Shown here piece after piece: positions 58,311-64,000 of a DNA stretch of 64,000 nt. Source of the DNA: Glandiceps talaboti. Taxonomy: Eukaryota > Hemichordata > Enteropneusta > Spengelidae. Where the stretch lies: the NCBI RefSeq assembly GCF_964340395.1, contig NC_135554.1, forward strand, positions 10,971,475-11,035,474, written 5' to 3'. Each line of letters starts with the position of its first letter. Position 1 is the first letter of the stretch. The notes beneath the pieces are model-generated. The model saw nothing but the letters and a program-made list of their open reading frames with translations, had not been told where the DNA came from and searched no databases. Both the position numbers and the translations under genes were made by a program.

Positions 58311-58425
58311 TTAGACCTAAACTTCAAGAAATTAGTATCAAGTAGAAAACCGTCACTTGATTTGCAATGGAAAACTGTATGTTAATTATTTATATATGAC
58401 GAAGGGTCAGCTGGGTTAGATTTAT

Positions 58426-64000
<5,575 letters not shown>

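Overview
The window is animal (eukaryotic) DNA: AT-rich, intron-dense, with GT-AG splice sites, many long microsatellites, tRNA-derived SINEs, a CR1/L2-type LINE, a Penelope-like relic and several inverted-repeat elements. I cannot name the species. The receptor architecture (CCP, C-type lectin, Ig, FN3) and the repeat style fit a marine invertebrate, possibly a non-vertebrate deuterostome such as a hemichordate or lancelet; that is inference.

Left part (1-9.2 kb): a tandem duplication. Two copies (about 1250-4625 and 5305-8490) carry the same three-exon gene, encoding an unrecognised 184-residue protein with an N-myristoylation-type start and a very basic charged region. A third partial copy keeps only the last exon (8833-9169). 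A 247-bp near-perfect hairpin element with 9-bp target duplications sits in the first copy only.

10.5-15.2 kb: a complete four-exon ALG2 gene (+ strand, 402 aa), the mannosyltransferase of early N-glycan assembly. Intron 1 holds a MITE-like element and intron 3 a tRNA-derived SINE.

18.9-27.4 kb: a five-exon gene (+ strand, 471 aa) for a type II membrane protein of the GDP-fucose O-fucosyltransferase type, with a possible alternative last exon. Its introns hold a Penelope-like reverse transcriptase relic and a 60-bp minisatellite.

29.6-64 kb (- strand): a tandem family of type I membrane receptors. The complete gene (53190 to 31762, 18 exons, 1061 aa by my reconstruction, all splice phases consistent) reads signal peptide, CCP, two C-type lectin domains, Ig, three FN3, a membrane-proximal domain, one membrane helix and a tail with YTEL-x8-YTGL, which matches the ITAM consensus. 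A second gene (beyond 64000 to 58426) has CCP, Ig, a broken Ig, one FN3, the membrane helix and the same ITAM tail. A third unit survives only as a signal-peptide exon at 29654-29720. A nearly intact LINE lies in an intron of the complete gene.

The most interesting content is the ITAM-bearing lectin/Ig/FN3 receptor array, followed by the tandem myristoylated basic-protein gene. Exon boundaries come from reading splice signals and reading frames by eye; no transcript or database search was available.
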